Positions 1-12,074 are shown, counted from the first letter of the stretch. The stretch: 64,000 nt of DNA from Microbacterium foliorum (GCF_003367705.1 NZ_CP031425.1:1-64000); one strand, 5' to 3'. The notes: generated from the letters alone by a model not told the origin. Numbers and translations are program-made.

Positions 1-1392
1 ATGTCATCACCTGCCCAGCCCGACGTCCCGATCTGGACCACGGTGCAGGAGCTGCTCGAAGCCGACGACCGCGTCACGCCTCAGCTGCAGGGATTCCTCA
101 GTCTCGCCGTGCCGGCCGGCGTCATGGCCGCGACGCTGTACCTCGAAGTGCCCAACGACCTCACGGCTGCTCAGATCAACAAGCGTCTCCGCCTTCCGAT
201 CATGGAAGCGCTGTCGCACATCGGCGAAGAGGTCACCTCGTACCGCGTCGTCGTCAACCACGAGCTCGCCGAACAGCCCACCGCACCGATCGCCGTGGCG
301 GACTACGGCCGTCAGGAGCAGTCGCGCATCGAGTCGCCGATGGAGCAGCCCACCCAGCTGCGGCACGAATCGCGGCTCAATCCGAAGTACACCTTCGACA
401 ACTTCGTCATCGGACAGTCCAACCGGTTCGCCCACGCAGCGGCGGTCGCCGTCGCCGAGGCTCCCGCCAAGGCCTACAACCCGCTCTTCATCTACGGCGA
501 TTCCGGCCTGGGCAAGACACATCTCCTGCACGCGATCGGCGATTACGCCCAGTCCCTCTATGCAGGGGTGAAGGTCAGGTACGTCTCGAGCGAGGAGTTC
601 ACCAACGACTTCATCAACTCGATCGCGAACAACCGCGGTGCCGCCTTCCAGGCGCGCTACCGCGAGGTCGACATCCTGCTCATCGACGACATCCAGTTCC
701 TGCAGGGTCGTGCTGAGACTCAGGAGGCGTTCTTCCACACCTTCAACACGCTGCACGATCACAACAAGCAGGTCGTGATCACCAGCGATGTGGCTCCCAA
801 GCATCTGACCGGCTTCGAGGACAGGATGCGCAGCCGCTTCGAGTGGGGCCTCATCACCGATGTCCAGGCGCCCGACCTCGAGACCCGCATCGCGATCCTC
901 CGTAAGAAGGCCCAGAGCGAGGCACTGCACATCCCCGATGAGGTGCTCGAGTACATCGCGACGGTCGTGTCGTCGAACATCCGTGAGCTCGAGGGCGCTC
1001 TCATCCGCGTCTCCGCGTTCGCGAGCCTGAACCGCTCCGCCCTCGACATCTCGCTGGCCCAGACCGTCCTGCGCGACATCATCGACACGGCGGAGGACAA
1101 CATCATCTCGCCGACCGACATCATCACGGCCACCGCGCAGTACTTCAAACTCACCGTCGACGACCTGTACGGATCGAGCCGGTCGCAGCAGATCGCGACC
1201 TCCCGACAGATCGCCATGTATCTCTGCAGAGAGCGCACCAGCCTGTCGCTGCCGAAGATCGGGCAGCTGTTCGGCAATCGGGATCACACCACCGTCATGT
1301 ACGCCTACAAGAAGATCAGCGAGCTCATGAAGGAGCGCCGCTCGATCTACAACCAGGTGACCGAGATCACCACGCAACTCGGACGTCGCTGA
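1..1392 (+). CDS. dnaA: Chromosomal replication initiator protein DnaA
   Basis: DnaA is the AAA+ initiator that binds DnaA boxes in oriC, melts the origin and loads the replicative helicase. The 463-residue protein has the full layout: a helicase-loading N-terminal domain, a short linker near residues 90-125, the AAA+ core with Walker A GDSGLGKT near residue 166 and Walker B LLIDDIQF near 226, and a C-terminal box-binding domain with the signature DHTTVMYAYKKI near residue 428. It starts with ATG at the first base of the window, so its promoter is not visible. It lies directly before oriC and dnaN, the usual bacterial order. Length and motifs are normal for actinobacteria. Confidence 0.98.
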   Translation: MSSPAQPDVPIWTTVQELLEADDRVTPQLQGFLSLAVPAGVMAATLYLEVPNDLTAAQINKRLRLPIMEALSHIGEEVTSYRVVVNHELAEQPTAPIAVADYGRQEQSRIESPMEQPTQLRHESRLNPKYTFDNFVIGQSNRFAHAAAVAVAEAPAKAYNPLFIYGDSGLGKTHLLHAIGDYAQSLYAGVKVRYVSSEEFTNDFINSIANNRGAAFQARYREVDILLIDDIQFLQGRAETQEAFFHTFNTLHDHNKQVVITSDVAPKHLTGFEDRMRSRFEWGLITDVQAPDLETRIAILRKKAQSEALHIPDEVLEYIATVVSSNIRELEGALIRVSAFASLNRSALDISLAQTVLRDIIDTAEDNIISPTDIITATAQYFKLTVDDLYGSSRSQQIATSRQIAMYLCRERTSLSLPKIGQLFGNRDHTTVMYAYKKISELMKERRSIYNQVTEITTQLGRR

Positions 1393-1888
1393 ACGTCGTC
1401 CGACGGCTTCCGAAGGGGGTCATGACCGCCGACAGGCCGTCATGACCCCCTTCTCGTCTCCCGACACGGCATATGAGGCGACGGATCGATGCCAGTTTGC
1501 ACATGTGGATAACTTGTGGATGAATCCCGTGAGGATCGGGACGGATGTGTGGGAAACCGACTGGACTGTGGATAACTCCAGGTAGGGCTTCGGGTCGGTT
1601 TACTCGATCCACCCGCGGATTCCTCAGGGATTCCACAAGTGACATCCGTGTAGTTCCCTACTCGCGCCTGCTATCCACCGAGTTATCCACAGAATCCACA
1701 AGGGTTAACACCGTTAAGGAGTTACTTCAATTCAGGGGCGATCCGATCACCAGACGGTGGGGAGAGTCGGGACCGACCGAGCTTCGCGTCCGTCGTAGGA
1801 GTACGCCCGACTGTGGGGCTAGCATGGGAAGCCCTGCACCGGCAGGACCGATGACGACACGTCTCAGAACGACGACAAGGGAGCACCC
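1393..1888. other. oriC: Chromosomal replication origin (oriC) between dnaA and dnaN
   Basis: This gene-free interval holds a cluster of DnaA boxes. Three match TTATCCACA exactly: 1504-1512 and 1567-1575 on the minus strand and 1683-1691 on the plus strand. Near matches lie at 1515-1523 (TGTGGATGA), around 1671 (CTATCCACC) and 1692-1700 (GAATCCACA). The right side, about 1700-1725, is locally AT-richer (GGGTTAACACCGTTAAGG) and could be the unwinding element. Position between dnaA and dnaN plus the box cluster is the standard actinobacterial arrangement. The dnaA terminator and the dnaN promoter must also lie here; an imperfect hairpin around 1418-1453 (GGGGGTCATGA / TCATGACCCCC) follows dnaA. 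Confidence 0.93.
1504..1700. promoter_or_regulatory. DnaA box cluster
   Basis: Perfect boxes sit at 1504-1512, 1567-1575 and 1683-1691, with one-mismatch boxes at 1515-1523 and around 1671. The boxes occur in both orientations, as expected for DnaA oligomer assembly. Confidence 0.88.
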
Positions 1889-3031
1889 GTGAGGTTTCAG
1901 GTCAATCGCGATGTGTTCAGCGAGGCTGTGTCGTTCGTCGTCAAGCTTCTTCCGCAGCGCAACCCGCAGCCGATCCTCGCCGGAGTTCTGATCGAGGCCG
2001 ACGGTTCCGGCCTCACCCTCTCGGCCTTCGACTACGAGGCGTCCGCTCGTACCACCATCGAGGCGACGGTCGAGACCCCCGGCACGATCCTGGTCCACGG
2101 ACGACTCCTGTCCGACATCGCCAGCCGTCTTCCGAACGCACCCATCGAGATCGCCGTCGAGGACGACGGCGGGATCACGGTGACCTGCGGGTCGGCACGA
2201 TTCACCCTCGCAGCCATGCCGGTCGAGGAATATCCCTCCATCCCCGAGGTCTCGGGCTCGTCGGGAGTCGTTCCCGCCGACGAGTTCGGCACTGCGATCG
2301 CACAGGTCGGCTTCGCGGCATCCCGCGACGACGTGACACCCGTGCTCACCGGCGTGCAGCTCGAGGTGTCGGGTCACACCCTCAGCCTCGTCGCCACCGA
2401 CCGCTACCGCGTCTCGCTCCGCGACGTCCCGTGGGACGGAGAGGCGGTCGAGGCGACTGCGCTCGTCCCCGCGCGCACCCTGCTCGAGGTCGGCAAGACC
2501 TTCGGCCACGCCGGCACGATCCAGGTCGCCTTCTCGGGTGCGGGGGACCGCGAGATCATCGCGTTCACCGCCGGGAACAAGACCGTGACGTCGCTGCTCA
2601 TCAAGGGCAACTTCCCCCCGGTCCGTCGCCTCTTCCCCGAGCAGACCGAGCACTACGCGGTCATCAACACCGCCGACCTCGTCGAGGCGGTCCGCCGTGT
2701 GTCGCTCGTGCTGGACCGCGCCGCTCCGCTGCGCTTCACCTTCGCGGCCGACGGCGTGACCATGGATGCGTCCGGCAGCGAGCACGCCCGCGCCTCGGAG
2801 TCCGTGGACGCGATCCTCTCGGGCGGCGACGAAGTCACCCTCGGACTCAACCCGCAGTATCTGATCGAGGCCCTCGGCGCCGTCAAGAGTGAGTTCGTGC
2901 GGGTCACGTTCACCTCGAGCGACAACGCCAACAAGCTCAGCCCGGTGCTCATCACGAGCCAGACCTCGGTCGACCAGGCCGGGCTCGACTCGTTCAAGTA
3001 CCTGCTCCAGCCCAACCTGCTGCTGCGCTGA
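1889..3031 (+). CDS. dnaN: DNA polymerase III sliding clamp, beta subunit
   Basis: The beta clamp dimerises around DNA and tethers polymerase III and other replication and repair proteins. The 380-residue product begins with GTG at 1889 (RFQVNRDVFSEAVSFVVK), has the three repeated clamp domains of about 120 residues each, and has typical segments such as PILAGVLIEADG near residue 30 and ATDRYRVS near 170. It follows oriC and precedes recF, the conserved order. Length is normal for the family. A purine stretch ACAAGGGAG about six bases upstream serves as the ribosome-binding site. Confidence 0.97.
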   Translation: MRFQVNRDVFSEAVSFVVKLLPQRNPQPILAGVLIEADGSGLTLSAFDYEASARTTIEATVETPGTILVHGRLLSDIASRLPNAPIEIAVEDDGGITVTCGSARFTLAAMPVEEYPSIPEVSGSSGVVPADEFGTAIAQVGFAASRDDVTPVLTGVQLEVSGHTLSLVATDRYRVSLRDVPWDGEAVEATALVPARTLLEVGKTFGHAGTIQVAFSGAGDREIIAFTAGNKTVTSLLIKGNFPPVRRLFPEQTEHYAVINTADLVEAVRRVSLVLDRAAPLRFTFAADGVTMDASGSEHARASESVDAILSGGDEVTLGLNPQYLIEALGAVKSEFVRVTFTSSDNANKLSPVLITSQTSVDQAGLDSFKYLLQPNLLLR

Positions 3032-3109
3032 TCCAGCGACGAGCACGTCCGGTAACGCATCGTTCCGCCCGACCCGGGCAGTGTCAGACCCCGAAGGTAG
3101 GCTGACGAC

Positions 3110-4279
3110 GTGATTGTGGAGCACCTGAGTCTGGTCGATTTCCGCAATTACGCGACCGCTGACCTCGCCCTCCATCGCGGTCCGAACGTCCTCGTGGGCA
3201 GAAACGGCCAGGGCAAGACGAACCTGGCCGAGGCGGTGGTGTTCCTGGCCACACTCGGATCCCATCGGGTCTCCTCGGATGCGCCGATGGTGCGGGAGGG
3301 ACAGGACTTCGCGGTCATCCGCGCTCGTCTGTCGCACGGCGAGCGCAAGGTCCTCGTCGAAGTGCAGCTCAACAAGCAGGGGTCCAACAAGGCCCGCATC
3401 AACGGATCCCCCTCGAAGACGAACGAACTCCCGCGCTATGCCCACGTCGTGCTCTTCGCGCCGGAGGACCTGCAGATCGTGCGAGGAGATCCGTCCGCGC
3501 GACGCCGATTCGTGGATCAGCTGCTGATCCAGCGCACTCCGCGCCTGTCTTCGGTGCTCGCCGACTACGACCGCGTGCTCAAGCAGCGCAACGCCCTGTT
3601 GAAATCCGCGAGAGCTCGCGGCATCAAGGGCGAGGGGCTCAGCACTCTCGACGTCTGGGATGACAAGCTCGTCTCGCTCGGCGCCGAGATCATCTCGGCG
3701 CGACAGCGCCTGGCGATCGATCTTCAGCAGCCGGTCGCCGAGGCGTATGCGGCGATCGCCGGAGAGGACCACCGCCCGCGGCTCGAGTGGGCGCTCTCGG
3801 TCCGCGGTGCGGATCCCGAGGAACCGGAGGCCGGAGCGCCGGTCACCGCCGAGACCTCCGGCGACATCGCCGAGATGTTCCACGCGGCGCTGCTCGCGAA
3901 ACGCTCGAACGAGCTCGAACGCGGCCTCACCCTCACCGGTCCCCACCGTGACGACCTGGTGCTCAGCGTGCGCGGTCTGCCGGTGAAGGGCTACGCCTCG
4001 CACGGCGAATCCTGGTCGGTGGCACTCGCGCTGCGTCTCGCCTCCGCCGAACTGCTGCGCGCCGAGTCGCCGGCCGGCGATCCGGTGCTCATCCTCGACG
4101 ACGTCTTCGCCGAGCTCGATGCCGATCGTCGTCAGCGTCTCGCCGCCCTCACCGCCGGGTACGAACAGGTCGTGGTGACCGCCGCCGTGGAGGAGGACAT
4201 CCCCGATGTCCTGCATGCGCACGTCGTGAGGATCTCCGCGGGGACCATCAGCGATGAGAGGCTGGCTGCGGATGACTGA
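3110..4279 (+). CDS. recF: DNA replication and repair protein RecF
   Basis: RecF is an SMC-like ATPase that helps load RecA at gaps in damaged DNA. The 389-residue product has Walker A GRNGQGKT at residues 30-37, the ABC-type signature region around SHGESWSVALALR near residue 298, and Walker B PVLILDDVFAELD near residue 325. The GTG start at 3110 is supported by a -10 hexamer TAGGCT at 3098-3103 exactly six bases upstream and by the lack of a Shine-Dalgarno site, which fits a leaderless mRNA. Its last bases overlap the start of dciA (ATGACTGA), so translation is probably coupled. Confidence 0.96.
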   Translation: MIVEHLSLVDFRNYATADLALHRGPNVLVGRNGQGKTNLAEAVVFLATLGSHRVSSDAPMVREGQDFAVIRARLSHGERKVLVEVQLNKQGSNKARINGSPSKTNELPRYAHVVLFAPEDLQIVRGDPSARRRFVDQLLIQRTPRLSSVLADYDRVLKQRNALLKSARARGIKGEGLSTLDVWDDKLVSLGAEIISARQRLAIDLQQPVAEAYAAIAGEDHRPRLEWALSVRGADPEEPEAGAPVTAETSGDIAEMFHAALLAKRSNELERGLTLTGPHRDDLVLSVRGLPVKGYASHGESWSVALALRLASAELLRAESPAGDPVLILDDVFAELDADRRQRLAALTAGYEQVVVTAAVEEDIPDVLHAHVVRISAGTISDERLAADD

Positions 4280-4784
4280 TCCCGCCGCTGTTCCGGCATC
4301 CGAGGCGCCCGAGGCTCCTGAGACGGTCGCCACCTACCTCCGGCTGCGCGGGCTGAAGCCCAGTTCGAAGAACTGGAAGCGCAAGCGGCGGGTGGTCACC
4401 GACGACGACAACGCTCCGTTCACGCCCGGTCGCGATCCGGGCCCCCTGGGAGCGGTGCTCGACAAGCTCGCACACGACTCGGGGTGGCAGAAGACCCTGG
4501 CGCGGGAGGACCTGGTGCGCCAATGGGCCGATCTGGCCGGTGCGGACACGGCGAAGCACTCCGAGCCGGTCTCGCTCGAGCGCGGTGTTCTCACGGTGAA
4601 GTGCGATTCGACGGCCTGGGCGAAGAACCTCCAGTTCATGCGCGGGACGATCCTCACCGAGATCGGGCGGCGGTATCCCGACGCGGGTGTCGAGAACCTC
4701 CGTTTCATCGGACCCGACGTACCGTCATGGAAATGGGGTCCCAGAGTCGTTCCAGGACGGGGCCCACGCGATACCTACGGGTAG
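4272..4784 (+). CDS. DciA-like DUF721 protein
   Basis: This 170-residue protein belongs to the DUF721 family, whose member DciA is the ancestral loader or partner of the replicative helicase DnaB in bacteria that lack DnaC. Visible features are a basic N-terminal third (KNWKRKRR), a long acidic-to-neutral linker, and the DUF721 core from about residue 60 (W-x-DLAGAD, then GVLTVKCDSTAWAKNL). I chose ATG 4272 because it overlaps the recF stop in the usual four-base style; ATG 4254 in the same frame would add six residues. Placement between recF and gyrB is typical for actinobacteria. Confidence 0.88.
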   Translation: MTDPAAVPASEAPEAPETVATYLRLRGLKPSSKNWKRKRRVVTDDDNAPFTPGRDPGPLGAVLDKLAHDSGWQKTLAREDLVRQWADLAGADTAKHSEPVSLERGVLTVKCDSTAWAKNLQFMRGTILTEIGRRYPDAGVENLRFIGPDVPSWKWGPRVVPGRGPRDTYG

Positions 4785-4806
4785 GACACCATAAAGGGGG
4801 TCCCGA

Positions 4807-4839
4807 CGGCTCAGAGGGCCACACGAGGCCGCTGAGCCG
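4807..4839. terminator. Hairpin between dciA and gyrB
   Basis: An inverted repeat CGGCTCAG (4807-4814) and CTGAGCCG (4832-4839) with an inner GGCC pairing forms a stable hairpin. No T-run follows, so it may be a weak terminator or a structured part of the leader upstream of gyrB. Confidence 0.4.
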
Positions 4840-4866
4840 CATATCGGCACGAAAGACCGCTAGACT

Positions 4867-4872
4867 GGGAGT
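4867..4872 (+). promoter_or_regulatory. Probable -10 element for gyrB
   Basis: The hexamer around 4861-4867 (TAGACT) lies about 35 bases before the gyrB ATG at 4903 and matches the actinobacterial -10 consensus TANNNT. It would give a short leader. The exact start of transcription is inferred. Confidence 0.35.
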
Positions 4873-4878
4873 TCGTGA

Positions 4879-6975
<2,097 letters not shown>

Positions 6976-7028
6976 CGCGCTGACGCGCGCCCGCATTCGT
7001 TCGACACCGACCGGAATCGACAACACAC

Positions 7029-9590
7029 ATGACTGACGAAGAACGCCCCGAGCTGGCACACGATCACGGCAAGATCGACCAGGTCGACCTGCAGTCCGAG
7101 ATGCAGCGCAGCTACCTCGACTACGCGATGGCCGTCATCGTCGGTCGTGCGCTGCCCGACGTGCGCGACGGACTCAAGCCCGTGCACCGACGGGTGATCT
7201 ACGGCATGTACGACGGGGGCTTCCGCCCCGACAAGTCCTTCTCGAAGTGCGCCCGTGTCGTGGGCGAGGTCATGGGTCAGTACCACCCGCATGGCGACTC
7301 GGCGATCTACGACGCCCTCGTCCGTCTCGTGCAGCCGTGGTCGTTGCGCTATCCCCTGGCGATGGGCCAGGGCAACTTCGGCTCGCCCGGCAACATGGGC
7401 GCCGCGGCTCCGCGATACACCGAGACCAAGATGGCCCCGCTCGCGCTCGAGATGGTGCGGGACATCGAAGAAGACACCGTCGACTTCACCGACAACTACG
7501 ACGGTCAGACGCAGGAGCCGACGGTCCTCCCGGCGCGCTTCCCCAACCTGCTCGTCAACGGATCGGTCGGTATCGCGGTCGGTATGGCGACCAACATCCC
7601 CCCGCACAACCTGCGCGAGGTGTCGGCGGCGGCGCTCTGGGCACTCGACAACCCCGGTCTGCCCCGCGAGGAGCTGCTCGAGGGACTGATCCAGCGCATT
7701 CCCGGTCCGGACTTCCCCACCGGGGCGCAGATCCTCGGGACCAAGGGCGTGCAGGAGGCGTACCGCACCGGTCGCGGATCGATCACGATGCGCGCCGTCG
7801 TCAATGTCGAGGAGATCCAGGGCCGCACGTGCCTCGTGATCACCGAGCTGCCGTACCAGGTCAACCCCGACAACGTGGCGGTGAAGATCGGCGACCTCGC
7901 CCGTGACGGCAAGATCACCGGCATCGCCGACATCCGCGACGAGTCCTCCGACCGCACGGGTCAGCGCCTCGTCGTCGTCCTCAAGCGCGACGCGGTCGCC
8001 AAGGTCGTGCTCAACAACCTGTACAAGCACACGCAGCTGCAGGAGAACTTCGGCGCGAACATGCTGGCGATCGTCGACGGTGTCCCCCGGACACTGGCGA
8101 TCGACGGCTTCGTCACCCACTGGATCACCCACCAGCTCGAGGTCATCGTCCGTCGCACCCGCTTCCGCCTGGCGAAGGCGGAGGCGCGCATGCACATCCT
8201 GCGCGCCTACCTGAAGGCGCTCGATGCGCTCGACGAGGTCATCGCGCTGATCCGCCGCTCCCCCACGGTCGACGAGGCGCGCACGGGTCTGAAGGCCCTG
8301 CTCGACATCGACGACGATCAGGCCGATGCGATCCTGTCGATGCAGCTGCGTCGTCTCGCAGCCCTCGAGCGTCAGAAGATCCTCGACGAGGCGGCGGAGC
8401 TCGAGTCCCTGATCGCCGAGTACAAGGCGATCCTGGCCGACGAGTCGCTGCAGCGCGACATCATCCGCGAGGAGCTGACCGGCATCGTCGACCGCTTCGG
8501 TGACGACCGCCGCACGCACATCCTGCACGGATTCGACGGCGACGTGTCGATGGAAGACCTCATCGCCGAAGAGGAGATGGTGGTCACCATCACCCGCGCC
8601 GGGTACATCAAGCGCACGCGCAGCGACAACTACCGGTCGCAGCACCGTGGCGGCAAGGGCATCAAGGGCGCCCAGCTGCGGGCGGATGACATCGTCGAGC
8701 ACTTCTTCGTGACGACCACGCACCACTGGCTGCTGTTCTTCACCGACAAGGGCCGCGTGTACCGCTCGAAAACGTACGAGGTCCCCGAGGCCGGGCGCGA
8801 TGCGAAGGGCACGCACGTCGCGAACCTCCTCGCCCTGCAGCCCGACGAGAACATCGCGCAGGTGCTCGACATCCGCGACTACGCCGTGGCCGACTACCTC
8901 GTGCTCGCGACGCGTGACGGTCTGGTCAAGAAGACCAGGCTCGACAGCTATGACACCAACCGCCAGGGCGGCGTCATCGCGATCCGCCTGAACGACGAGG
9001 ACGAGCTCGTCTCGGCCCTCATGGTCAACGCCGAGGACGACATCCTGCTCATCAGCCGTCGAGGGATGTCGGTGCGGTTCAGTGCGACGGACGAGGCGCT
9101 GCGCCCCATGGGTCGTGCGACGGCCGGCGTGAAGGGCATGAAGTTCCGCGAGGGCGACAGCCTGCTCTCTGCATCCGTCGCCGCACCGGGGCACTTCGTG
9201 TTCGTGGTCACCGACGGCGGGTACGCGAAGCGCACCGCGATCGAGGAGTACCGCGTCCAGGGACGCGGTGGATTCGGCATCAAGGTCGCCAAACTCAACG
9301 ACGATCGGGGCACCCTCGCCGGTGGTCTGATGGTGGCGGAGGACGACGAGGTCTTGGTGGTTCTCTCCAGCGGCAAGGTGGTACGCTCTGCCGTGGCCGA
9401 GGTGCCGGCGAAGGGCCGAGACACCATGGGAGTGGTGTTCGCCCGTACGACGGAAGCGGACCGGATCCTCGCCATCGCCCGCAACAGCGAGCGCGGCCTC
9501 ACCGACGACGCCGAAGCGGACGAGGCGGAATCGGACCCCGGTGCCGCCGCCCCCGAGACGACCGAGAACCCTGAGGAAGCAGACGCATGA
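7029..9590 (+). CDS. gyrA: DNA gyrase subunit A
   Basis: GyrA cuts and rejoins DNA in the gyrase heterotetramer. The 853-residue protein carries the catalytic tyrosine in RYTETK (Y130) and the quinolone-resistance region [10 protein letters not shown], with S91 and D95 at the positions equivalent to E. coli S83 and D87, so no resistance substitution is seen at these sites. The C-terminal beta-pinwheel begins near residue 520 and contains the GyrA-box-like HRGGKGIKG. The acidic tail is typical. Its stop overlaps the ATG of the following DUF3566 gene (ATGA). Confidence 0.98.
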   Translation: MTDEERPELAHDHGKIDQVDLQSEMQRSYLDYAMAVIVGRALPDVRDGLKPVHRRVIYGMYDGGFRPDKSFSKCARVVGEVMGQYHPHGDSAIYDALVRLVQPWSLRYPLAMGQGNFGSPGNMGAAAPRYTETKMAPLALEMVRDIEEDTVDFTDNYDGQTQEPTVLPARFPNLLVNGSVGIAVGMATNIPPHNLREVSAAALWALDNPGLPREELLEGLIQRIPGPDFPTGAQILGTKGVQEAYRTGRGSITMRAVVNVEEIQGRTCLVITELPYQVNPDNVAVKIGDLARDGKITGIADIRDESSDRTGQRLVVVLKRDAVAKVVLNNLYKHTQLQENFGANMLAIVDGVPRTLAIDGFVTHWITHQLEVIVRRTRFRLAKAEARMHILRAYLKALDALDEVIALIRRSPTVDEARTGLKALLDIDDDQADAILSMQLRRLAALERQKILDEAAELESLIAEYKAILADESLQRDIIREELTGIVDRFGDDRRTHILHGFDGDVSMEDLIAEEEMVVTITRAGYIKRTRSDNYRSQHRGGKGIKGAQLRADDIVEHFFVTTTHHWLLFFTDKGRVYRSKTYEVPEAGRDAKGTHVANLLALQPDENIAQVLDIRDYAVADYLVLATRDGLVKKTRLDSYDTNRQGGVIAIRLNDEDELVSALMVNAEDDILLISRRGMSVRFSATDEALRPMGRATAGVKGMKFREGDSLLSASVAAPGHFVFVVTDGGYAKRTAIEEYRVQGRGGFGIKVAKLNDDRGTLAGGLMVAEDDEVLVVLSSGKVVRSAVAEVPAKGRDTMGVVFARTTEADRILAIARNSERGLTDDAEADEAESDPGAAAPETTENPEEADA

Positions 9591-9991
9591 GCACAGTAGC
9601 CGACAAGCTGGCGAAGAAGTCCACGCGCAAGACCGGAGGCAAGCAGGTCCGCCTGCGTCTGGTGTACGTCGATTTCTGGTCGGCTGTGAAGCTCTCGTTC
9701 CTGGGAGCCGTCGCGCTCGCGATCGTCACGATGGTGTCGTTCTTCCTGATCTACCTCGTGCTCCAGGCCACCGGGATCCTCGCTCAGGCGGATGAATTCG
9801 TCGGCGTCGTCACCGACGAGTCCGTGCGCATCTCCGAGATCGCCGGTCTGCCGCAGGTGATGGCGTTCGCGGCCGTGGTCTCGATCCTGAACCTGATCGT
9901 CTTCACCGTCCTCGGCGCTGTCGTGGCCGGTATCTACAACGTCGCCGTGAAGGTGACCGGCGGGCTGCTCGTCGGCTTCATGTCGAACTGA
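9587..9991 (+). CDS. DUF3566 membrane protein downstream of gyrA
   Basis: This 134-residue protein belongs to DUF3566, a small actinobacterial membrane family regularly encoded right after gyrA. It has a basic cytoplasmic N-terminus ([19 protein letters not shown]), one hydrophobic segment around residues 40-65 and another around 95-120. Its start overlaps the gyrA stop by four bases, so expression is coupled to gyrase. No biochemical role is established that I know of; the context suggests a link to the replication or cell-division gene block. Confidence 0.85.
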   Translation: MSTVADKLAKKSTRKTGGKQVRLRLVYVDFWSAVKLSFLGAVALAIVTMVSFFLIYLVLQATGILAQADEFVGVVTDESVRISEIAGLPQVMAFAAVVSILNLIVFTVLGAVVAGIYNVAVKVTGGLLVGFMSN

Positions 9992-10005
9992 CCCCCGGGT
10001 TTCTC

Positions 10006-10038
10006 TGAGGGGCGGATGCGCACAGCATCCGCCCCTCA
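10006..10038 (+). terminator. Terminator after the gyrA-DUF3566 unit
   Basis: A perfect 14-base inverted repeat TGAGGGGCGGATGC (10006-10019) and GCATCCGCCCCTCA (10025-10038) with a five-base loop follows the DUF3566 stop. It is followed by GTCGTT rather than a clean T-run. Confidence 0.75.
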
Positions 10039-10119
10039 GTCGTTCCCGGGTCGCGAAGGTAGGGAAAACCCGACATCGGGTGTCCGGCTGCCTCGGTGTC
10101 GGCCTCGTCAGCCCCGCCG

Positions 10120-10125
10120 TACCTT
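10120..10125 (+). promoter_or_regulatory. -10 hexamer for the sensor kinase (leaderless)
   Basis: TACCTT at 10120-10125 is followed by exactly six bases and then ATG 10132. This spacing predicts that transcription starts at or next to the start codon. Confidence 0.55.
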
Positions 10126-10131
10126 GGAACC

Positions 10132-11400
10132 ATGACGACACAGACTGCCACGCCACCCGAGGTGACGGCCACGAAGCCGCCGCTTCGCCTCTTCCTCTCG
10201 ATCCTGCATCTCGCGGGCATCGGGGTCATCGGCGGCTTCATCTTCGCAACCCTCTCGGGTCTGCTCGGCACGGGTCTCGGTCTGCTGTTCGCGGCCGGCA
10301 TCGGGGCGGTGCTCCTCGTGGGTCTCGTCTACGCGCTGTTCGGCGTCGGCTGGTTCGAGGTCGCCCGGGTGGGAGCCCTGTACCGCACGCCGATCGCACC
10401 GCTGCGGTGGCGTCCGCGAGATCGCCCCGGTTTCGTGGGTTGGCTTCGCTCCCTGGGGCGGCAGTCGATCGACGGCCGCATGTGGCGGGCGCTCGCGAAC
10501 TTCGCGATCACCGCTGTCCTCGGGTGGATCGTGCTGCGTCTGGCCTGGGGCATCGTGTGGTCGGTGATCATCTGCTTCGCTCCCCTGACCGGCGCGGACA
10601 CCGTCATCGGCCCGTTCGGAGGCGGCGGCATCGCGGTCGCCTGGGCGCCCGTCGTCGGAATCCTCGGGTTGGCCGCATCCCTCGCCGGCATCATCGGTCT
10701 GGCCCTGCTGCACCGCGTGCTCGCGCTATCGATCGTGGTGCGCAGCCGTGAGGCTGAGCTGACCGAGCGGGTGCGCACCAGCTCCGCCCAGCGCGAGGGG
10801 GCGGTGCGGGCGGCAGATGTCGAGCGCACACGCATCGAGCGCGACCTGCATGACGGCGTCCAGCCTCGACTCGTGTCAGTGGGGATGACGCTCGGCCTCG
10901 CCCAGCAGAAGATCGATCACGACCCCGATGCGGCCAAGGAGCTCATCGCCGAGGCGCACACGTCGACCAAGGCGGCCATCACCGAGCTGCGACAGCTCGC
11001 CCGAGGCATCCACGCCTCGGTGCTCGACGACCGCGGTCTCGATGCCGCGTTGTCCGCGCTCGCGGGGCGCTCGCACATTCCGGTGAGTCTCGACGTGCGC
11101 ATGGACGGCCGGTGCAGTCGCGAGGCCGAGGCCGCGGTGTACTTCTCGATCGCCGAGTCGCTGACCAACGCCGCGAAGCACTCCAGGGCCAGTGCGGCCA
11201 GGGTCACCGTGCGACTGCGCGACAGCGGCGTGCTCTGGGCGCGTGTCGAGGACAACGGCATCGGCGGCGCCCAGGTGCAGCCAGGCGGCGGCCTCGACGG
11301 CATCGCGAACCGCGTGCTCGCCGCCGGCGGCACCTTCCGCCTGGAGAGTCCCGTCGGCGGGCCGACCAGCCTGGAGGTGAACGTGCCATGCGCATCCTGA
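10132..11400 (+). CDS. Two-component sensor histidine kinase, HisKA_3 type
   Basis: This is a membrane sensor kinase of the NarL/DesK class. The N-terminal 200 residues form a membrane-embedded domain resembling the 'putative sensor' family, with paired hydrophobic segments around residues 20-75 and 125-205. The phosphoacceptor is H240 in ERDLHDGVQ, followed by an HATPase_c domain with N346 in SLTNAAKHS and DNGIGG near residue 374. The 422-residue length is normal. The ATG at 10132 is preferred because of the TACCTT hexamer six bases upstream; an in-frame GTG at 10096 is less likely. The response regulator gene overlaps its 3' end by 13 bases. The signal is unknown. Confidence 0.9.
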   Translation: MTTQTATPPEVTATKPPLRLFLSILHLAGIGVIGGFIFATLSGLLGTGLGLLFAAGIGAVLLVGLVYALFGVGWFEVARVGALYRTPIAPLRWRPRDRPGFVGWLRSLGRQSIDGRMWRALANFAITAVLGWIVLRLAWGIVWSVIICFAPLTGADTVIGPFGGGGIAVAWAPVVGILGLAASLAGIIGLALLHRVLALSIVVRSREAELTERVRTSSAQREGAVRAADVERTRIERDLHDGVQPRLVSVGMTLGLAQQKIDHDPDAAKELIAEAHTSTKAAITELRQLARGIHASVLDDRGLDAALSALAGRSHIPVSLDVRMDGRCSREAEAAVYFSIAESLTNAAKHSRASAARVTVRLRDSGVLWARVEDNGIGGAQVQPGGGLDGIANRVLAAGGTFRLESPVGGPTSLEVNVPCAS

Positions 11401-12074
11401 TCTGCGAGGACTCGGTCCTGCTGCGTGAGGGACTCGTGCGACTGCTCGAAGACGCCGGCCACACCATCGTCGCGGCCCTGCCCGATGTCGAGGGACTGCG
11501 GGAGGCGGTGTCGACGAGCGACCCCGAGCTCTGCATCCTCGACGTGCGTCTGCCCCCCACCTTCACCGATGAGGGCATCAGGGCCGCACTCGCGCTGCGC
11601 GCGACCGACCCCGCGCTCCCGCTTCTCGTGCTGTCGCAGTATGTGGAGGAGCGGTACGCGTCTGACCTCATCGCCGCGCAGGGAGGTCCGCTGGGCTACC
11701 TGCTCAAAGATCGCGTCGCTGACGTCTCGGAGTTCCTCGCCTCCGTGCAGCGGATCTCCGAGGGCGCGACCGTGCTCGATCCCGAGGTCGTGGCGCAGCT
11801 GCTCACCCGGCGCAACCGCGACGACCGGATGCAGAGGCTCACCGAACGTGAACGCACGGTGCTGGCGCTGATCGCAGAGGGCAAGTCGAATCAGGCGATC
11901 GCCGGTCTGCTCTACGTCTCCGAGGCGAGCGTCGAGAAGCACATCACCGCGATCTTCCAGAAACTGGGCTTCGAGCAGGGCGAGTCGGGCAACCGGCGCG
12001 TGCTGGCGGCGCTCGCGCACATCGAGAACACCGGCGGTACGACGCCGACCGGACAGACAGGAATGGCACGATGA
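11388..12074 (+). CDS. LuxR-family response regulator
   Basis: This 228-residue cytoplasmic regulator is the partner of the kinase just upstream. The receiver domain has the acidic pocket near residue 7 (CED), the phosphorylated aspartate D52 in LDVRLPP and the conserved lysine in LLKDRVAD near residue 105. The C-terminal LuxR helix-turn-helix runs from LTERERTVLALIAEGKSN to VEKHITAIFQKLG. The start at ATG 11388 lies inside the end of the kinase gene, which indicates translational coupling. Its four-base overlap with the next gene (ATGACGATCAA start within the stop) puts all three genes in one operon. Confidence 0.92.
   Translation: MRILICEDSVLLREGLVRLLEDAGHTIVAALPDVEGLREAVSTSDPELCILDVRLPPTFTDEGIRAALALRATDPALPLLVLSQYVEERYASDLIAAQGGPLGYLLKDRVADVSEFLASVQRISEGATVLDPEVVAQLLTRRNRDDRMQRLTERERTVLALIAEGKSNQAIAGLLYVSEASVEKHITAIFQKLGFEQGESGNRRVLAALAHIENTGGTTPTGQTGMAR

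Noticed and set aside
1727..4333. 868-residue open frame on the minus strand across dnaN and recF
   Set aside because: It is antisense to two core genes, has no recognisable domain and a composition (many Arg, Gly, Asp, Val) typical of shadow frames in high-GC DNA.
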